In this document: positions 1 through 8,600 of the stretch, piece by piece | Position numbering within the stretch: the first letter of the stretch is position 1 | Layout: every line of letters starts with the position of its first letter | Source of the DNA: Pseudobdellovibrionaceae bacterium | GTDB lineage: Bacteria > Bdellovibrionota > Bdellovibrionia > Bdellovibrionales > UBA1609 | DNA: 64,000 nt | Reading direction: 5' to 3' | NCBI GenBank assembly: GCA_023898385.1 | Contig: CP060220.1 | Span: 2,852,001-2,916,000, forward strand | Notes under the pieces: generated by a model | What the model was told of the DNA's origin: nothing | Databases searched by the model: none | Seen by the model: the letters and a program-made list of their open reading frames with translations, nothing else | Translations under genes and position numbers: made by a program

Positions 1-344
1 AGAGAAAAAGGGTCAGCTGGTTCAACACTCTAGAATAATTAATAAATAGTTAGAATTACTGATTGGTAGAATTTGCCGTCATCGGTGTTCCAGGCGTGCG
101 GTTTCAACCACTCACCCACCTCTCCGCGAGGTCACGTTAAAACCTAACATCGCTAACACTGGTTGAATTTGGTGTAAAGCGTAAATACAAAGTCACCGGC
201 GGGCCTAGAATCATCATTGCAAGGATTGATAGTCAACGTGGACACCGCCTAACGCTAAGTGTTGGTGGCGCCTTTTGTTGGCGTCCCTACAGTAGAATAT
301 GTTACCACCTTACCTCCAAAATATTTTGCCTAGAGGGGGTGCTG
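1..344. other. Lead-in region without a recognisable gene
   Basis: No coding region or known RNA family is visible in these 344 bases. A small hairpin (ACCTC / GAGGT, 118-132, 5-nt loop) is present. Short open frames run in from the left edge and stop at 33, 38 and 49, so the 3' end of an upstream gene may lie here, but the frame cannot be chosen. The last bases hold the ribosome-binding site (AGAGGGGG, 332-339) of the next gene. Confidence 0.5.
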
Positions 345-1040
345 ATGGGCGTTCGATACATTTTGGCTGGATGGCTAGTTGTCGTTGTTGGGTTGACCGG
401 TTCGTTAGCTCGGGCTGAGGGCATTGATTTTTCTCGTTTAATCGATGGCTCTAAAGAGCCCAGCCTTTCAGAGATCTATCATACTTTTTTAGAGTTTCGC
501 CGAACTTTAAATTATCAGCAGCTTTCAAATGAGCAAAAAACCTATCTACAAAAATTAGAGTCGTCCTTTAAGGCCGTAGATGTGCCCGCCACTTTGGAGC
601 TCACCTGGACGGCGGGCCCCAACTGGAAAGATGCATTTGAAAGTAACCTGAGCGAAAAACTGGGTGCCGACGGCCTTGAAAAGATTGCCGCCAACACGCC
701 TTCAGAAATTGAAAACGTATATTCCTATTGTGGGTTTGCGGACCCCGAAATGTTTTCTAGCGAAGATGTTAGTGAAGAAGTCAAAAAGATGGTGGCAGTG
801 ACTACCAAGCCAGATCAATATTCATTGCGCTGGAATGCTGTAAAAGAAAAAGCCTCTGGCGAAGTTTTGGCCTTCGCAGTGTTTTTAGCCGTTCCCACTG
901 AGGGTTATGATCTTGAAAAGAACAAACGCACAGAATGTTTATTCCCCAGGCATGTTTGGGGTGCCCAAAATGATGCAGTACACTCGCGCGGGTTTAGGCT
1001 AATTCCCACATCGGGGCTTAGTCGCGGCTTGATGCAGTAG
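345..1040 (+). CDS. Secreted protein of unknown function
   Basis: I do not recognise this 231-residue protein. It starts with a typical Sec signal peptide (MGVRYILAGWLVVVVGL, then ARAEG). The ATG at 345 is preferred over the in-frame GTG at 339 because the purine-rich AGAGGGGG ends at 339, which leaves normal spacing only for 345. The mature part is hydrophilic and mixed in charge, with two cysteines (YSYCGF and TECLF) that could form a disulfide after export. It lies head-to-head at its 3' end with tadA, and the two coding regions overlap by 23 bases. An envelope or periplasmic location is an inference from the signal peptide only. Confidence 0.7.
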   Translation: MGVRYILAGWLVVVVGLTGSLARAEGIDFSRLIDGSKEPSLSEIYHTFLEFRRTLNYQQLSNEQKTYLQKLESSFKAVDVPATLELTWTAGPNWKDAFESNLSEKLGADGLEKIAANTPSEIENVYSYCGFADPEMFSSEDVSEEVKKMVAVTTKPDQYSLRWNAVKEKASGEVLAFAVFLAVPTEGYDLEKNKRTECLFPRHVWGAQNDAVHSRGFRLIPTSGLSRGLMQ

Positions 1041-1500
1041 AAGCCCTCTTTTTTCTAAAAAAATCAGAAAGCCGGGCACCACACTCTTCCTCGAGCAAGC
1101 CGCCCTCAGCGGGCACCTGGTGGTTCAGTCGAGGGTCCGAGAGGACCTCATAAAGGGACTTTACCGCCCCACCTTTTGGGTCATGGGCCCCAAAAACCAG
1201 TCGTCCCAGCCGAGCTTGTTGCATGGCTCCTGCGCACATGAGGCACGGTTCAAGCGTCACATAAAGCGTGCAATCAGAAAGCCGCCAGCGCCCCAAGGCC
1301 TTAGAGGCTTCAGACATCGCCATGACCTCGGCGTGGCCAAGTGCGGTTTTTGAACCTTCACGGTGGTTGAGACCGCGCCCCACGACCTGTCCCTCAAAGA
1401 CCACGATAGCGCCAACGGGGACCTCATCTTGAGCGGCAGCCTGATCAGCAAGGGCCAGCGCCTGCTTCATATAGTCGATGTCTTCCTGTAAAAATCCCAT
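1018..1500 (-). CDS. tadA: tRNA-specific adenosine deaminase
   Basis: TadA deaminates adenosine-34 of tRNA-Arg(ACG) to inosine, so that one tRNA reads CGU, CGC and CGA. The protein (160 residues) has the cytidine/adenosine deaminase zinc site: HAEVMAM, where His binds zinc and Glu is the proton shuttle, and PCLMCAGAM, which supplies two zinc cysteines. The N-terminal DEVPVGAIVV is typical of TadA. I take the ATG at 1500; a TTG at 1515 would add five residues, and neither has a strong Shine-Dalgarno. It is divergent from rpsU and its 3' end overlaps the neighbouring secreted-protein gene. Confidence 0.93.
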   Translation of the reverse strand: MGFLQEDIDYMKQALALADQAAAQDEVPVGAIVVFEGQVVGRGLNHREGSKTALGHAEVMAMSEASKALGRWRLSDCTLYVTLEPCLMCAGAMQQARLGRLVFGAHDPKGGAVKSLYEVLSDPRLNHQVPAEGGLLEEECGARLSDFFRKKRASTASSRD

Positions 1501-1636
1501 ATTATTGCGCCGCAAAAAGCTAGCGGGGACGCCTCCATTGTGGGGCCTTTGAAGGCCAGATTAGGCCATAGCCATAAGGGAATCTTTCAATTTGTCAAGA
1601 GCGTCATGATCTGCTATCCCACAGGCTCCCTAAAAC

Positions 1637-1654
1637 GGAAACTTTCGAGTTTCC
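1637..1654 (+). promoter_or_regulatory. UUCG-capped hairpin in the rpsU leader
   Basis: GGAAACT and AGTTTCC form a perfect 7-bp stem closed by a TTCG tetraloop, 36 bases upstream of the rpsU start. There is no T-run after it, so it is not an ordinary terminator. It could stabilise the 5' leader or take part in regulation of the rpsU-dnaG-rpoD operon; this is an inference from position. Confidence 0.45.
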
Positions 1655-1690
1655 CAAAATTCATGTGTAGAGAAGGGCAGGTGAGGTCAA

Positions 1691-1894
1691 TTGGCACTAG
1701 TCAGAATTCGAGAAAACGAATCATTTGAACAGGCATTTCGTCGTTTCAAGAAGTCGTGCGAAAAAGCGGGCATTTTGTCTGATATTAAAAAACGAGAACA
1801 CTTTGAAAAGCCTAGCGTTCGTCGAAAGAAAAAATCCATCGCTGCTCGTAAGCGCATGGCGAAAAAAATGAAAAAGCAGCAACGAGGCCGATAA
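1691..1894 (+). CDS. rpsU: 30S ribosomal protein S21
   Basis: S21 is a small basic protein of the 30S subunit that sits near the anti-Shine-Dalgarno end of 16S rRNA and helps initiation. The 67-residue product shows the family pattern: RENESFEQAFRRFKKSCEKAG, followed by a lysine/arginine-rich tail ending KKMKKQQRGR. The start codon is TTG at 1691, preceded by GTGAGG. A TTG start on a ribosomal protein is uncommon. It heads the conserved order rpsU, GatB/YqeY protein, dnaG, rpoD. Confidence 0.95.
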   Translation: MALVRIRENESFEQAFRRFKKSCEKAGILSDIKKREHFEKPSVRRKKKSIAARKRMAKKMKKQQRGR

Positions 1895-1911
1895 CCAAGG
1901 TTTTACACTTC

Positions 1912-2361
1912 ATGAGTTTAAAAGACCAAATCATGGCTGACGTAAAGTCAGCCATGAAAGAAAAAGATCAAGAGCGTTTAAATTGTCTTCGGTTTTTACA
2001 GGCCGCTGTAAAAAACAGAGAAATTGAAGTGCGCCCCAACGCGATCAGTGACGATGACGTTTTAGGGGTCATTAAGAAGCAAGTGAAGCAACGCCAAGAC
2101 TCCATTGAACAATACTCCAAAGCTGGGCGTGAAGATTTAGAGGCAAAAGAAAAATTCGAACTGTCCGTACTTGAGGGCTATTTGCCTCAACAAATGAGCC
2201 GCGAACAGCTAGAAGGGGTCGTCACAGAAGTCATCGCTGCATTGGGCGCTGATTCAGTGAAACAAATGGGGGCTGTTATGAAAGAAGTTATAGCAAAAAC
2301 TAAAGGTGCTGCTGACAACCGCGTGGTCAGTGAAGTCGTCAAAGAAAAGCTTCAGTCCTAA
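1912..2361 (+). CDS. GatB/YqeY domain protein
   Basis: This is a 149-residue member of the YqeY family, homologous to the tail domain of the GatB amidotransferase subunit that contacts tRNA. The stand-alone proteins have no firmly established role. Family marks are the N-terminal helix MKEKDQERLNCLRFLQAAVK, the central IKKQVKQRQDSIEQYSKAGR, and a C-terminal segment (LGADSVKQMGAVMKEV) typical of the tail domain. The gene lies 17 bases after rpsU and 18 before dnaG, so it is very likely co-transcribed with both. Confidence 0.88.
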   Translation: MSLKDQIMADVKSAMKEKDQERLNCLRFLQAAVKNREIEVRPNAISDDDVLGVIKKQVKQRQDSIEQYSKAGREDLEAKEKFELSVLEGYLPQQMSREQLEGVVTEVIAALGADSVKQMGAVMKEVIAKTKGAADNRVVSEVVKEKLQS

Positions 2362-2379
2362 GCTAGCTGCTTTTCCAAT

Positions 2380-4218
2380 ATGAGATTCGAACAAGACTTT
2401 ATCGAAAAGGTGAGAGAGGCTAATAATATCGTAGATATTATTGGAGAATTCACTCAGCTAAAACGTGTTGGCCATCGGCTGACAGGACTTTGTCCTTTTC
2501 CAGATCACAACGAAAAAACACCGAGCTTTTCGGTGTCTGAAGACAAGCAGTTGTATTATTGCTTTGGCTGTAAAAAGGCTGGCAACATTTATACCTTTTT
2601 GCAGGGCATACGCGGATTTACATTTCCCGAAGCAGTGGAGTACTTGGCCCATCGATCGGGCATAGAAATACCAAAGCCCAAAGACCTGCCGCCCACAGCA
2701 AAGGCGCAAACCAAGGTCACACACGATGCTAAAAAGATCATGTGGAAGCTCAACCGCTTTGCGGCGGTTTTTTATCACAAGAAGTTAAAATCACTTTCGG
2801 CAGATCATCCCGTGCGGGCTTACGTCAAACAGCGGGGCTTGAGTGAGGATATTGTCGATTTATTTCATTTAGGTTATGCGCCCGATGGTTGGAGTGAGCT
2901 GGCTGATTATCTTGAGCAACAAAAGGCGCCAGTGACTGTGGCAGAGCAACTGGGTCTTGTGCGGCAGCGGACAAAGGGTAAGAACGGACACTATGACCTT
3001 TTTCGCAATCGACTGATGTTTCCCATTCAGTCGCCCATGGGCGAGTTCATAGCGTTTGGTGGCCGGGCTCTCGGCGATGATAATCCAAAATACCTTAATA
3101 GTCCTGAGTCAGAAGTTTTTAACAAAAGCCACGTGTTTTATGGTCTAAATGAAACAGCAAAATTCATTCGCACAGAAGATCTGGCGGTGGTGGTCGAGGG
3201 CTATATGGATCTTTTGGCGCTGTTTAGTACAGGTATCAAAAATGTAGTGGCCCCATTGGGAACTGCTTTTACAAGTGGCCACGCAAAGCTCATAAAGAGA
3301 TACACAAAAAATGTTTTGGTTTTCTTTGATGGTGATCAGGCGGGACAAGAGGCGGCACACCGGGCACTGCCGATACTTTTGGCTGAAGGGTTAATTCCAA
3401 GAACATTGGTGCTATCTGATAAACAAGATCCCGATGACTATGTAAAACAGGTCGGTGCAGATGCCCTGGGGCAGGAAATCAAAGCCGCACCAGAGTTATT
3501 TAATGTGGTCTTAGAGCATATCCTTGAGAACTATCGAGGGGCTTCTGGTGATAAAGTGGCTGTACTGGATCAGATTGGTCCCATTATTCAAGTCATTCCC
3601 GATCGGCGGCTGCGAGATCTCTATGTGACTGAGGTGGCCAGTCGATTGACAGTGGCCCCAGAATGGGTTGCGAGGAGTATTTTTTCTAGTGCTCCGACCC
3701 CTCGACCCGCATCCACTGAAAAGGTAGGAGTAACCCAAAAAGCAGCTCAGGGCGTCAAAAATGATGAGGCCCTGATTCCCCTTTCTGGAGCGCCGAAGGC
3801 CGAAGTTTTTCTCGTGAACATCGCTTTAAAGGATGAAGAGCGATTAAAAGAGCTTTTGGCCTCTGATCTTGCAGATCAGTTCAGTAGCCAGGGTCTTAAA
3901 CAAGTTGTTGGCCGAATACGTGAAGCTTATGGACAAATGCCAAGTGACTTTGCTAAGTTATCGCCTTGCTTAGTGAATTTCGTAGATTCACCGGGGGTCA
4001 TAAGCCAGTATTTAGCGGAGCCACTCGCCTCAATGGAGGCTGAGGGCTTAAAAAAGGTTTTCGCCGACTGCAGTCGACAGGTGCGAGAACGTTATTTGCG
4101 CTTTAAATCGCGGGAATTGTCGGCGCGGTTAAAAGCGTCCAATCCATCGGAGCAAATGGAGCGGTTGGAACAGATTATGAATATTCATCGAGATAGAAGA
4201 ACACTTCAAAAAGATTAG
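2380..4218 (+). CDS. dnaG: DNA primase
   Basis: DnaG makes the RNA primers for replication and works with the replicative helicase. The 612-residue protein begins with the CHC2 zinc-binding domain (CPFPDHNEKTPSF, then YYCFGCKKAGN, about residues 40-65). The Toprim catalytic core follows, with VVVEGYMDLLAL (Glu) and VLVFFDGDQAGQEAA (DxD) around residues 270-330. The C-terminal part from about 440 is poorly conserved and should be the helicase-binding domain. The length is close to the E. coli enzyme. It sits between yqeY and rpoD in the classical macromolecular-synthesis order. Confidence 0.96.
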   Translation: MRFEQDFIEKVREANNIVDIIGEFTQLKRVGHRLTGLCPFPDHNEKTPSFSVSEDKQLYYCFGCKKAGNIYTFLQGIRGFTFPEAVEYLAHRSGIEIPKPKDLPPTAKAQTKVTHDAKKIMWKLNRFAAVFYHKKLKSLSADHPVRAYVKQRGLSEDIVDLFHLGYAPDGWSELADYLEQQKAPVTVAEQLGLVRQRTKGKNGHYDLFRNRLMFPIQSPMGEFIAFGGRALGDDNPKYLNSPESEVFNKSHVFYGLNETAKFIRTEDLAVVVEGYMDLLALFSTGIKNVVAPLGTAFTSGHAKLIKRYTKNVLVFFDGDQAGQEAAHRALPILLAEGLIPRTLVLSDKQDPDDYVKQVGADALGQEIKAAPELFNVVLEHILENYRGASGDKVAVLDQIGPIIQVIPDRRLRDLYVTEVASRLTVAPEWVARSIFSSAPTPRPASTEKVGVTQKAAQGVKNDEALIPLSGAPKAEVFLVNIALKDEERLKELLASDLADQFSSQGLKQVVGRIREAYGQMPSDFAKLSPCLVNFVDSPGVISQYLAEPLASMEAEGLKKVFADCSRQVRERYLRFKSRELSARLKASNPSEQMERLEQIMNIHRDRRTLQKD

Positions 4219-4250
4219 GGTCCTTGAAAAAGGTTTGTGGAGCAAAATAA

Positions 4251-6089
4251 ATGGCAAAAGAACCAGGTAAAAATAACCAGCGTGAGGAAGTTGTAGAGCT
4301 TACGGTTGAGCAACAAAAATCCTTAATAGCTGAGGAAATTCAAAGAATTACCAAGATGGCCAAAGAGCAACGGGGGATCTCAATTGAAGAGATCAACGAC
4401 CAGTTGCCAGCAGAAATAGTGGACCCTGGCGTCCTTGATTTCTTCATGCAGAGTCTTGAGGTCAATGGTGTAGTAATTACAGAGGTGTCAGAAAATAATC
4501 GCCCCCAAGAAGACGATGACAACGAATTTCTGGCCGACCCCGAGAAAGCCTTTGAGGGCGATCAAGACGAAGACGAGCAGGAAGAAGCCACAGACAGCCG
4601 CAGTAACGACCCTGTGCGCCTTTATCTTCGAAAGATGGGAAGCGTTTCGCTGTTAACCCGCGAGGGAGAGGTTGAAATTGCTCAGCGTATTGAACGAGGG
4701 GAGCGTGAAATTGTTCGCGCCATTTTGATGTCACCCATCGGTACACGAGAAATTATCGAACTTGGCCGTCGTCTTGATGAAGGTCGACTAAAGGTGAAAG
4801 CGATTTTTCGCGGTCTTGAAGATGAAGAGACCCAGTACGAAGAGCAAGAGTACATCGAAAAAATTCATGAATTGATTGGTCATGTGCAAGCTTATGAGAA
4901 AAAAGCCCGCAAGCAGTTCACTGTAATTCGCGATAATTCTCGTGAATCTGAAAAAACAATCAAAGCCGAAGAGCTATTAACGAAGTTAAATAGAGAGTTA
5001 ATGGTAAACTTTGAAACCATTAACTTTAATCGAAAGACAATTGATCGTATTGTTATCAAGTTTAAAAATCTCGTATCCCGCATGACGGTGCTAAGAAAAC
5101 GGATTCGCGAAGGTGTTAAATTCACATTCACAAACGACGTAAATGAACTGGCTAATTGGTATAAGCAGATTGAAAACAGTGATAAAGAAGCGCAAAAGAT
5201 GACTCAGAAAACAGGGTTGTCTTATTCAAAGTTCAGAGGTTATGCCACGGAAGCCATTGATGCGCAAAAACGTCTTGATCGTTTAGCTGCTGAAACTGAA
5301 ATGACCTTTGAGTGGATTCGTGACACGAATACGCTCATTTGGCGTGGTGAGCGCGAGGCCGACAAGGCAAAATCAGAGCTAGTTGAAGCAAACCTGCGGC
5401 TTGTTGTGTCTATTGCGAAAAAATACGCAAACCGTGGTTTACAGTTCTTGGATTTGATTCAAGAGGGCAACATCGGTCTTATGAAAGCCGTTGATAAGTT
5501 TGAATATCGTCGGGGTTACAAATTCTCCACTTACGCCACCTGGTGGATTCGTCAGGCCATCACACGCGCTATTGCAGACCAAGCGCGAACCATTCGTGTG
5601 CCTGTGCATATGATTGAAACCATCAACAAGCTTGTTCGTACTTCGCGGTTGCTTGTTCAGGAATTGGGTCGGGAGCCCACGCCTGAAGAAATCACCGAGA
5701 AAATGGATATGCCGGTAGAAAAAGTGCGAAAGGTTCTGAAAATTGCTAAAGAACCCATAAGTCTTGAAACCCCTGTGGGTGAGGAAGACTCTCACTTGGG
5801 CGATTTTATTGAAGACAAAAATGTTATTAATCCAGCTGAGGCCATCGTAAACCTCAACCTAGCAGAGCAGACGCGTAAGGTACTTGCCACGTTGACTGCT
5901 CGTGAAGAAAAGGTATTACGGATGCGTTTCGGTATCGGTGAAGAAAGTGACCATACCCTAGAGGAAGTGGGTCAAGACTTTAACGTTACTCGTGAGCGGA
6001 TTCGACAGATTGAGGCAAAAGCGCTTCGCAAGCTTCGGCATCCGAGTCGGTCGGGTAAGTTAAAGGCCTTTATCGAAGGTGGCGAATAA
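4251..6089 (+). CDS. rpoD: Primary RNA polymerase sigma factor (sigma-70)
   Basis: This is the housekeeping sigma factor. The 612-residue protein has region 1.1 at the N terminus, an acidic stretch around residues 85-120, region 1.2 (DPVRLYLRKMGSVSLLTREG), and a non-conserved insert. The highly conserved core follows: region 2 (RLVVSIAKKYANRGLQFLDL; YKFSTYATWWIRQAITRAI, the -10 recognition helix), region 3, and region 4 with the helix-turn-helix TLEEVGQDFNVTRERIRQIE that reads the -35 element. A GGAG at suitable distance precedes the ATG. It is the last protein gene of the operon, with a tRNA gene 19 bases downstream. Confidence 0.97.
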   Translation: MAKEPGKNNQREEVVELTVEQQKSLIAEEIQRITKMAKEQRGISIEEINDQLPAEIVDPGVLDFFMQSLEVNGVVITEVSENNRPQEDDDNEFLADPEKAFEGDQDEDEQEEATDSRSNDPVRLYLRKMGSVSLLTREGEVEIAQRIERGEREIVRAILMSPIGTREIIELGRRLDEGRLKVKAIFRGLEDEETQYEEQEYIEKIHELIGHVQAYEKKARKQFTVIRDNSRESEKTIKAEELLTKLNRELMVNFETINFNRKTIDRIVIKFKNLVSRMTVLRKRIREGVKFTFTNDVNELANWYKQIENSDKEAQKMTQKTGLSYSKFRGYATEAIDAQKRLDRLAAETEMTFEWIRDTNTLIWRGEREADKAKSELVEANLRLVVSIAKKYANRGLQFLDLIQEGNIGLMKAVDKFEYRRGYKFSTYATWWIRQAITRAIADQARTIRVPVHMIETINKLVRTSRLLVQELGREPTPEEITEKMDMPVEKVRKVLKIAKEPISLETPVGEEDSHLGDFIEDKNVINPAEAIVNLNLAEQTRKVLATLTAREEKVLRMRFGIGEESDHTLEEVGQDFNVTRERIRQIEAKALRKLRHPSRSGKLKAFIEGGE

Positions 6090-6108
6090 TTTAGTTTTTA
6101 TTAGTGAT

Positions 6109-6185
6109 GGGGGCTTAGCTTAGTTGGTTAAAGCATCCGGCTCATAACCGGAGGATCGCAAGTTCGAGTCTTGCAGCCCCTACCA
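6109..6185 (+). tRNA. tRNA with anticodon CAT (Met, elongator type)
   Basis: The 77 bases fold as a complete cloverleaf. The acceptor stem is GGGGGCT / AGCCCCT (first pair G-U), the anticodon stem is TCCGG / CCGGA with loop CTCATAA (anticodon 6143-6145), and the T stem is GCAAG / CTTGC with loop TTCGAGT. The discriminator is A and CCA is encoded. The first pair is not the C-A mismatch of initiators, so this is an elongator tRNA-Met, or possibly the lysidine-modified tRNA-Ile2; sequence reading alone does not separate them. It is probably co-transcribed with rpoD. Confidence 0.95.
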
Positions 6186-6213
6186 AAAAAACCACCCACC
6201 GGGTGGTTTTTTT
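6186..6213 (+). terminator. Rho-independent terminator after the rpoD-tRNA unit
   Basis: CCACCC and GGGTGG (6192-6197 / 6201-6206) form a hairpin with a 3-nt loop, preceded by an A-run and followed by seven T. It is the end of the rpsU-yqeY-dnaG-rpoD-tRNA transcript. The A-run on the other side means it can also stop transcription from the minus-strand gene that ends at 6275. Confidence 0.9.
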
Positions 6214-6274
6214 ATTGGCTTGATAGGGCCTTGGCGAGTTTGTTCGCGCTTCAATTGTTCATTATAAAAGTCAT

Positions 6275-7948
6275 CTAAAGGACGTTGGGTTCGGAGAATA
6301 GATTCATCTGCCGACGTTTGCTATTCATTAAATAGGTTTTTGTTTTAACCCGTTTCATTCTTGGGGCTCGGCCATCAAGGCTGGCATCGATGGTGAATAA
6401 ATCGCTTCCTTCCTTTAAAATAAAACCCACATGGCCGTAGCGCCGGCTCCCTGTTTTAGGCCATTGGCCCACTGTTGAAAGCCCTGATGTGAGGTTTTCA
6501 AGGGTGGCATGCACTGAATCTTGGCTTCGAACGAGGTCTATATCTTCAATGCCGGAAAAAGCGGCCTTTTCCCAGTCTTGAAGCTGTTGATTATAGCTAA
6601 AAAGCTGGTCAAATTCGTCAGCTACGTAATTGCGATCAATGGGGTAGCCACTTACAGCCAATACGGTGATAACAAAAATATTGCATGCGTTCCTGTAAAC
6701 TTGAACGTTTTGCTCTACAAAGGTTTTTGCGACTTTTGCAATTCGAGCAGAGGCTTCGCCGGGTGGCAGAGCACTAGGTGGGTTCATTTCAAAGGCGCTT
6801 GTGATCATTTGCGGATTGTTGATGTATTGATTGCGACCCACAACATCCAGGGGAAGATTTAAATCAAAGGCTTCATTAGCGTGGGGTGTGACCACAACGT
6901 CCGGTGCATCAGCTACAACTGTTGGGGTCTCAGACGGTGGGGCAGATGTGGTGGCCGGCGGGTTGTCCGTCTGAGGTGATGGTGCAGGCCGGGGAGTGGG
7001 CGTGGGCGTGGGCAAAATGTCTTCAGGTTCTAAGGGAATAACTAAAATTTCTGGTGGCGCAGGGTTGTCTGCTACCACAGAGATCACCACAGTATTGTCA
7101 TCAGGGTCCGATGGCAAAGTGTCGTGTGAAGCCGAGTCACTTGGGTGGGCCGGTGCGGTTAATGGCGCGGCATTGGGTGCGCCGATGACTTCCACTTGCG
7201 TATCATCGCTGTCATCAAAAAATGGCTCTTCAATTTCGTCCACTTGGGGCCGACTGACCACGAGACGTTCAAACGAAGCTCCGCCTAATACATCAATACG
7301 AAAGCGACGTATGGGCAGATGATATTTTACAGCGTCCTTCAATAACAAGGGAGCCTCTTTTTTGAGGGGAGTGTCAGCTTTCATGTACTCAATACGTTGA
7401 TAGATGCGCAGTTGGATTTGCGACTTATCAGGACTTCGTTCACCACGTAGGGCGATAGTTTGGCAGTTATCGCTCACGCAAATAGCCTCTGTGATTTTAA
7501 GTGGACCACTGACTGTGGATCCAACGATTTTACCAGCAGTAGTTGGTTTGATTTGAAAAAGAGATCGCTCTAATTGCTGACCCTCTTTCCACACAACACT
7601 CAAGTTAAGAGAAGACTTTTGTGGGTCCACTTCTTCTACGGTCACATCAGTGACATCCGATGAAAAAGACGCCAGGGGAGCGGCAAAAGGCACTTGCGGG
7701 ATGGCTTGGTGATCGATGGCGTTGGCTTGAAAACGCAAATTTAATGGTTGCTGCTTAGGAGGTGGCTGGGGAGACCCTGGGGTCGCTGGCTGTTGAGGCT
7801 GATAAGCCACCGGCGCATTGTAGGTTTGAGTCACCGGGGTTCCGGGAGGTGCCCCACAGCCCAACAAAAGAGCTGAAGCCCAACCGGCAGCCAAAAGGGC
7901 TGAGAGTCTGATAACGGGCGATAAAGATGTGGAGCCATTTGATTTCAT
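6275..7948 (-). CDS. Proline-rich lipoprotein with NlpC/P60-like C-terminal domain
   Basis: The 557-residue protein begins with a lipoprotein signal peptide ending in the lipobox LLLGC, so it should be anchored in the envelope. Residues of about 45-65 and 270-345 are rich in Pro, Thr, Ala and Asp and look like flexible linkers. Between them lies an unrecognised beta-rich domain. The last 150 residues contain NACNIFVITVLAVSGYP and later GHVGFILKEG and FTIDAS. This Cys...His...polar pattern resembles NlpC/P60 or amidase-type cysteine hydrolases that cut peptidoglycan or thioesters. The enzymatic call is tentative. The gene stands alone between the rpoD terminator and a divergent small secreted-protein gene. 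Confidence 0.7.
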   Translation of the reverse strand: MKSNGSTSLSPVIRLSALLAAGWASALLLGCGAPPGTPVTQTYNAPVAYQPQQPATPGSPQPPPKQQPLNLRFQANAIDHQAIPQVPFAAPLASFSSDVTDVTVEEVDPQKSSLNLSVVWKEGQQLERSLFQIKPTTAGKIVGSTVSGPLKITEAICVSDNCQTIALRGERSPDKSQIQLRIYQRIEYMKADTPLKKEAPLLLKDAVKYHLPIRRFRIDVLGGASFERLVVSRPQVDEIEEPFFDDSDDTQVEVIGAPNAAPLTAPAHPSDSASHDTLPSDPDDNTVVISVVADNPAPPEILVIPLEPEDILPTPTPTPRPAPSPQTDNPPATTSAPPSETPTVVADAPDVVVTPHANEAFDLNLPLDVVGRNQYINNPQMITSAFEMNPPSALPPGEASARIAKVAKTFVEQNVQVYRNACNIFVITVLAVSGYPIDRNYVADEFDQLFSYNQQLQDWEKAAFSGIEDIDLVRSQDSVHATLENLTSGLSTVGQWPKTGSRRYGHVGFILKEGSDLFTIDASLDGRAPRMKRVKTKTYLMNSKRRQMNLFSEPNVL

Positions 7949-8165
7949 GTGGCTTCAGTGATGCAAAAAGTTGGCTGGAAAAGGCGGGCTCAAGTCGAAT
8001 GTGTTCGATTTTGGCCATGGGACCCGGTTTAGTGTGACGATTCTGGGCCACGGAAGTGCCCGATTTTGGTCAATTTTTCCTGGTCGCCGGGGCTATTTAG
8101 AATCTGGTTGAGGGCCCGCAGTAAGGGTGCTACGAAGGCTAAAACCCTTAGCTAGAGAGGACTTG

Positions 8166-8588
8166 GTGCAGATTCGCGCCCTTATCTTGTTTGCCATAAT
8201 GTTCGCCTACCCACTGACTTCAAGTACCGTGGGCGAGGAGATGCCTGATGCGGTAGAAGTGGATCTCACCCAACAGGTGGAGTGTCGTTCAACAAACATG
8301 AAGGTATTGGAGCGAATAGTGATTAATCCATCCCTCGTACACAGTGACGATCGCTTTCTTCAGGTTCAGTATTTTCAACAATTGGAGCCGTCGCAGACAG
8401 CTCGCTGCAAAATTGTCGGTGGCAAGTATGATTGTCAATGGAGAGACAATCAGCAACTGCAATTGAGTTTGACTGAGCCAGTTGTGGAACCATTAGGCGA
8501 TCGCGGTTATCGCGTGAAGCTGGCAGGGCAGTATTTGAAAAACTACAAAGTCCTCGCACAGCTTTCTTGCATCGCTTATAGCTTTTGA
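8166..8588 (+). CDS. Small secreted protein of unknown function
   Basis: I choose the GTG at 8166 because AGAGAGG lies just upstream and the resulting 140-residue product starts directly with a signal peptide (MQIRALILFAIMFAYPL). The longer reading from GTG 8127 would place a charged stretch ahead of it. The mature protein has several cysteines (VECRST, ARCKIV, YDCQWR, LSCIAYSF), an even number that suggests disulfides outside the cytoplasm. No family is recognised. The rnhA-like gene starts 12 bases downstream, so the two may share a transcript. Confidence 0.65.
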   Translation: MQIRALILFAIMFAYPLTSSTVGEEMPDAVEVDLTQQVECRSTNMKVLERIVINPSLVHSDDRFLQVQYFQQLEPSQTARCKIVGGKYDCQWRDNQQLQLSLTEPVVEPLGDRGYRVKLAGQYLKNYKVLAQLSCIAYSF

Positions 8589-8600
8589 TATGTTTCAAGC

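Noticed and set aside
1..49. 3' end of a gene running in from the left edge
   Set aside because: Three frames end between 33 and 49, and too few codons are visible to choose one.
1501..1690. Possible SRP RNA gene near tadA
   Set aside because: SRP RNA often lies by tadA, but neither its conserved GGUCAGGUCCGGAAGGAAGC-type core nor its complement is present here.
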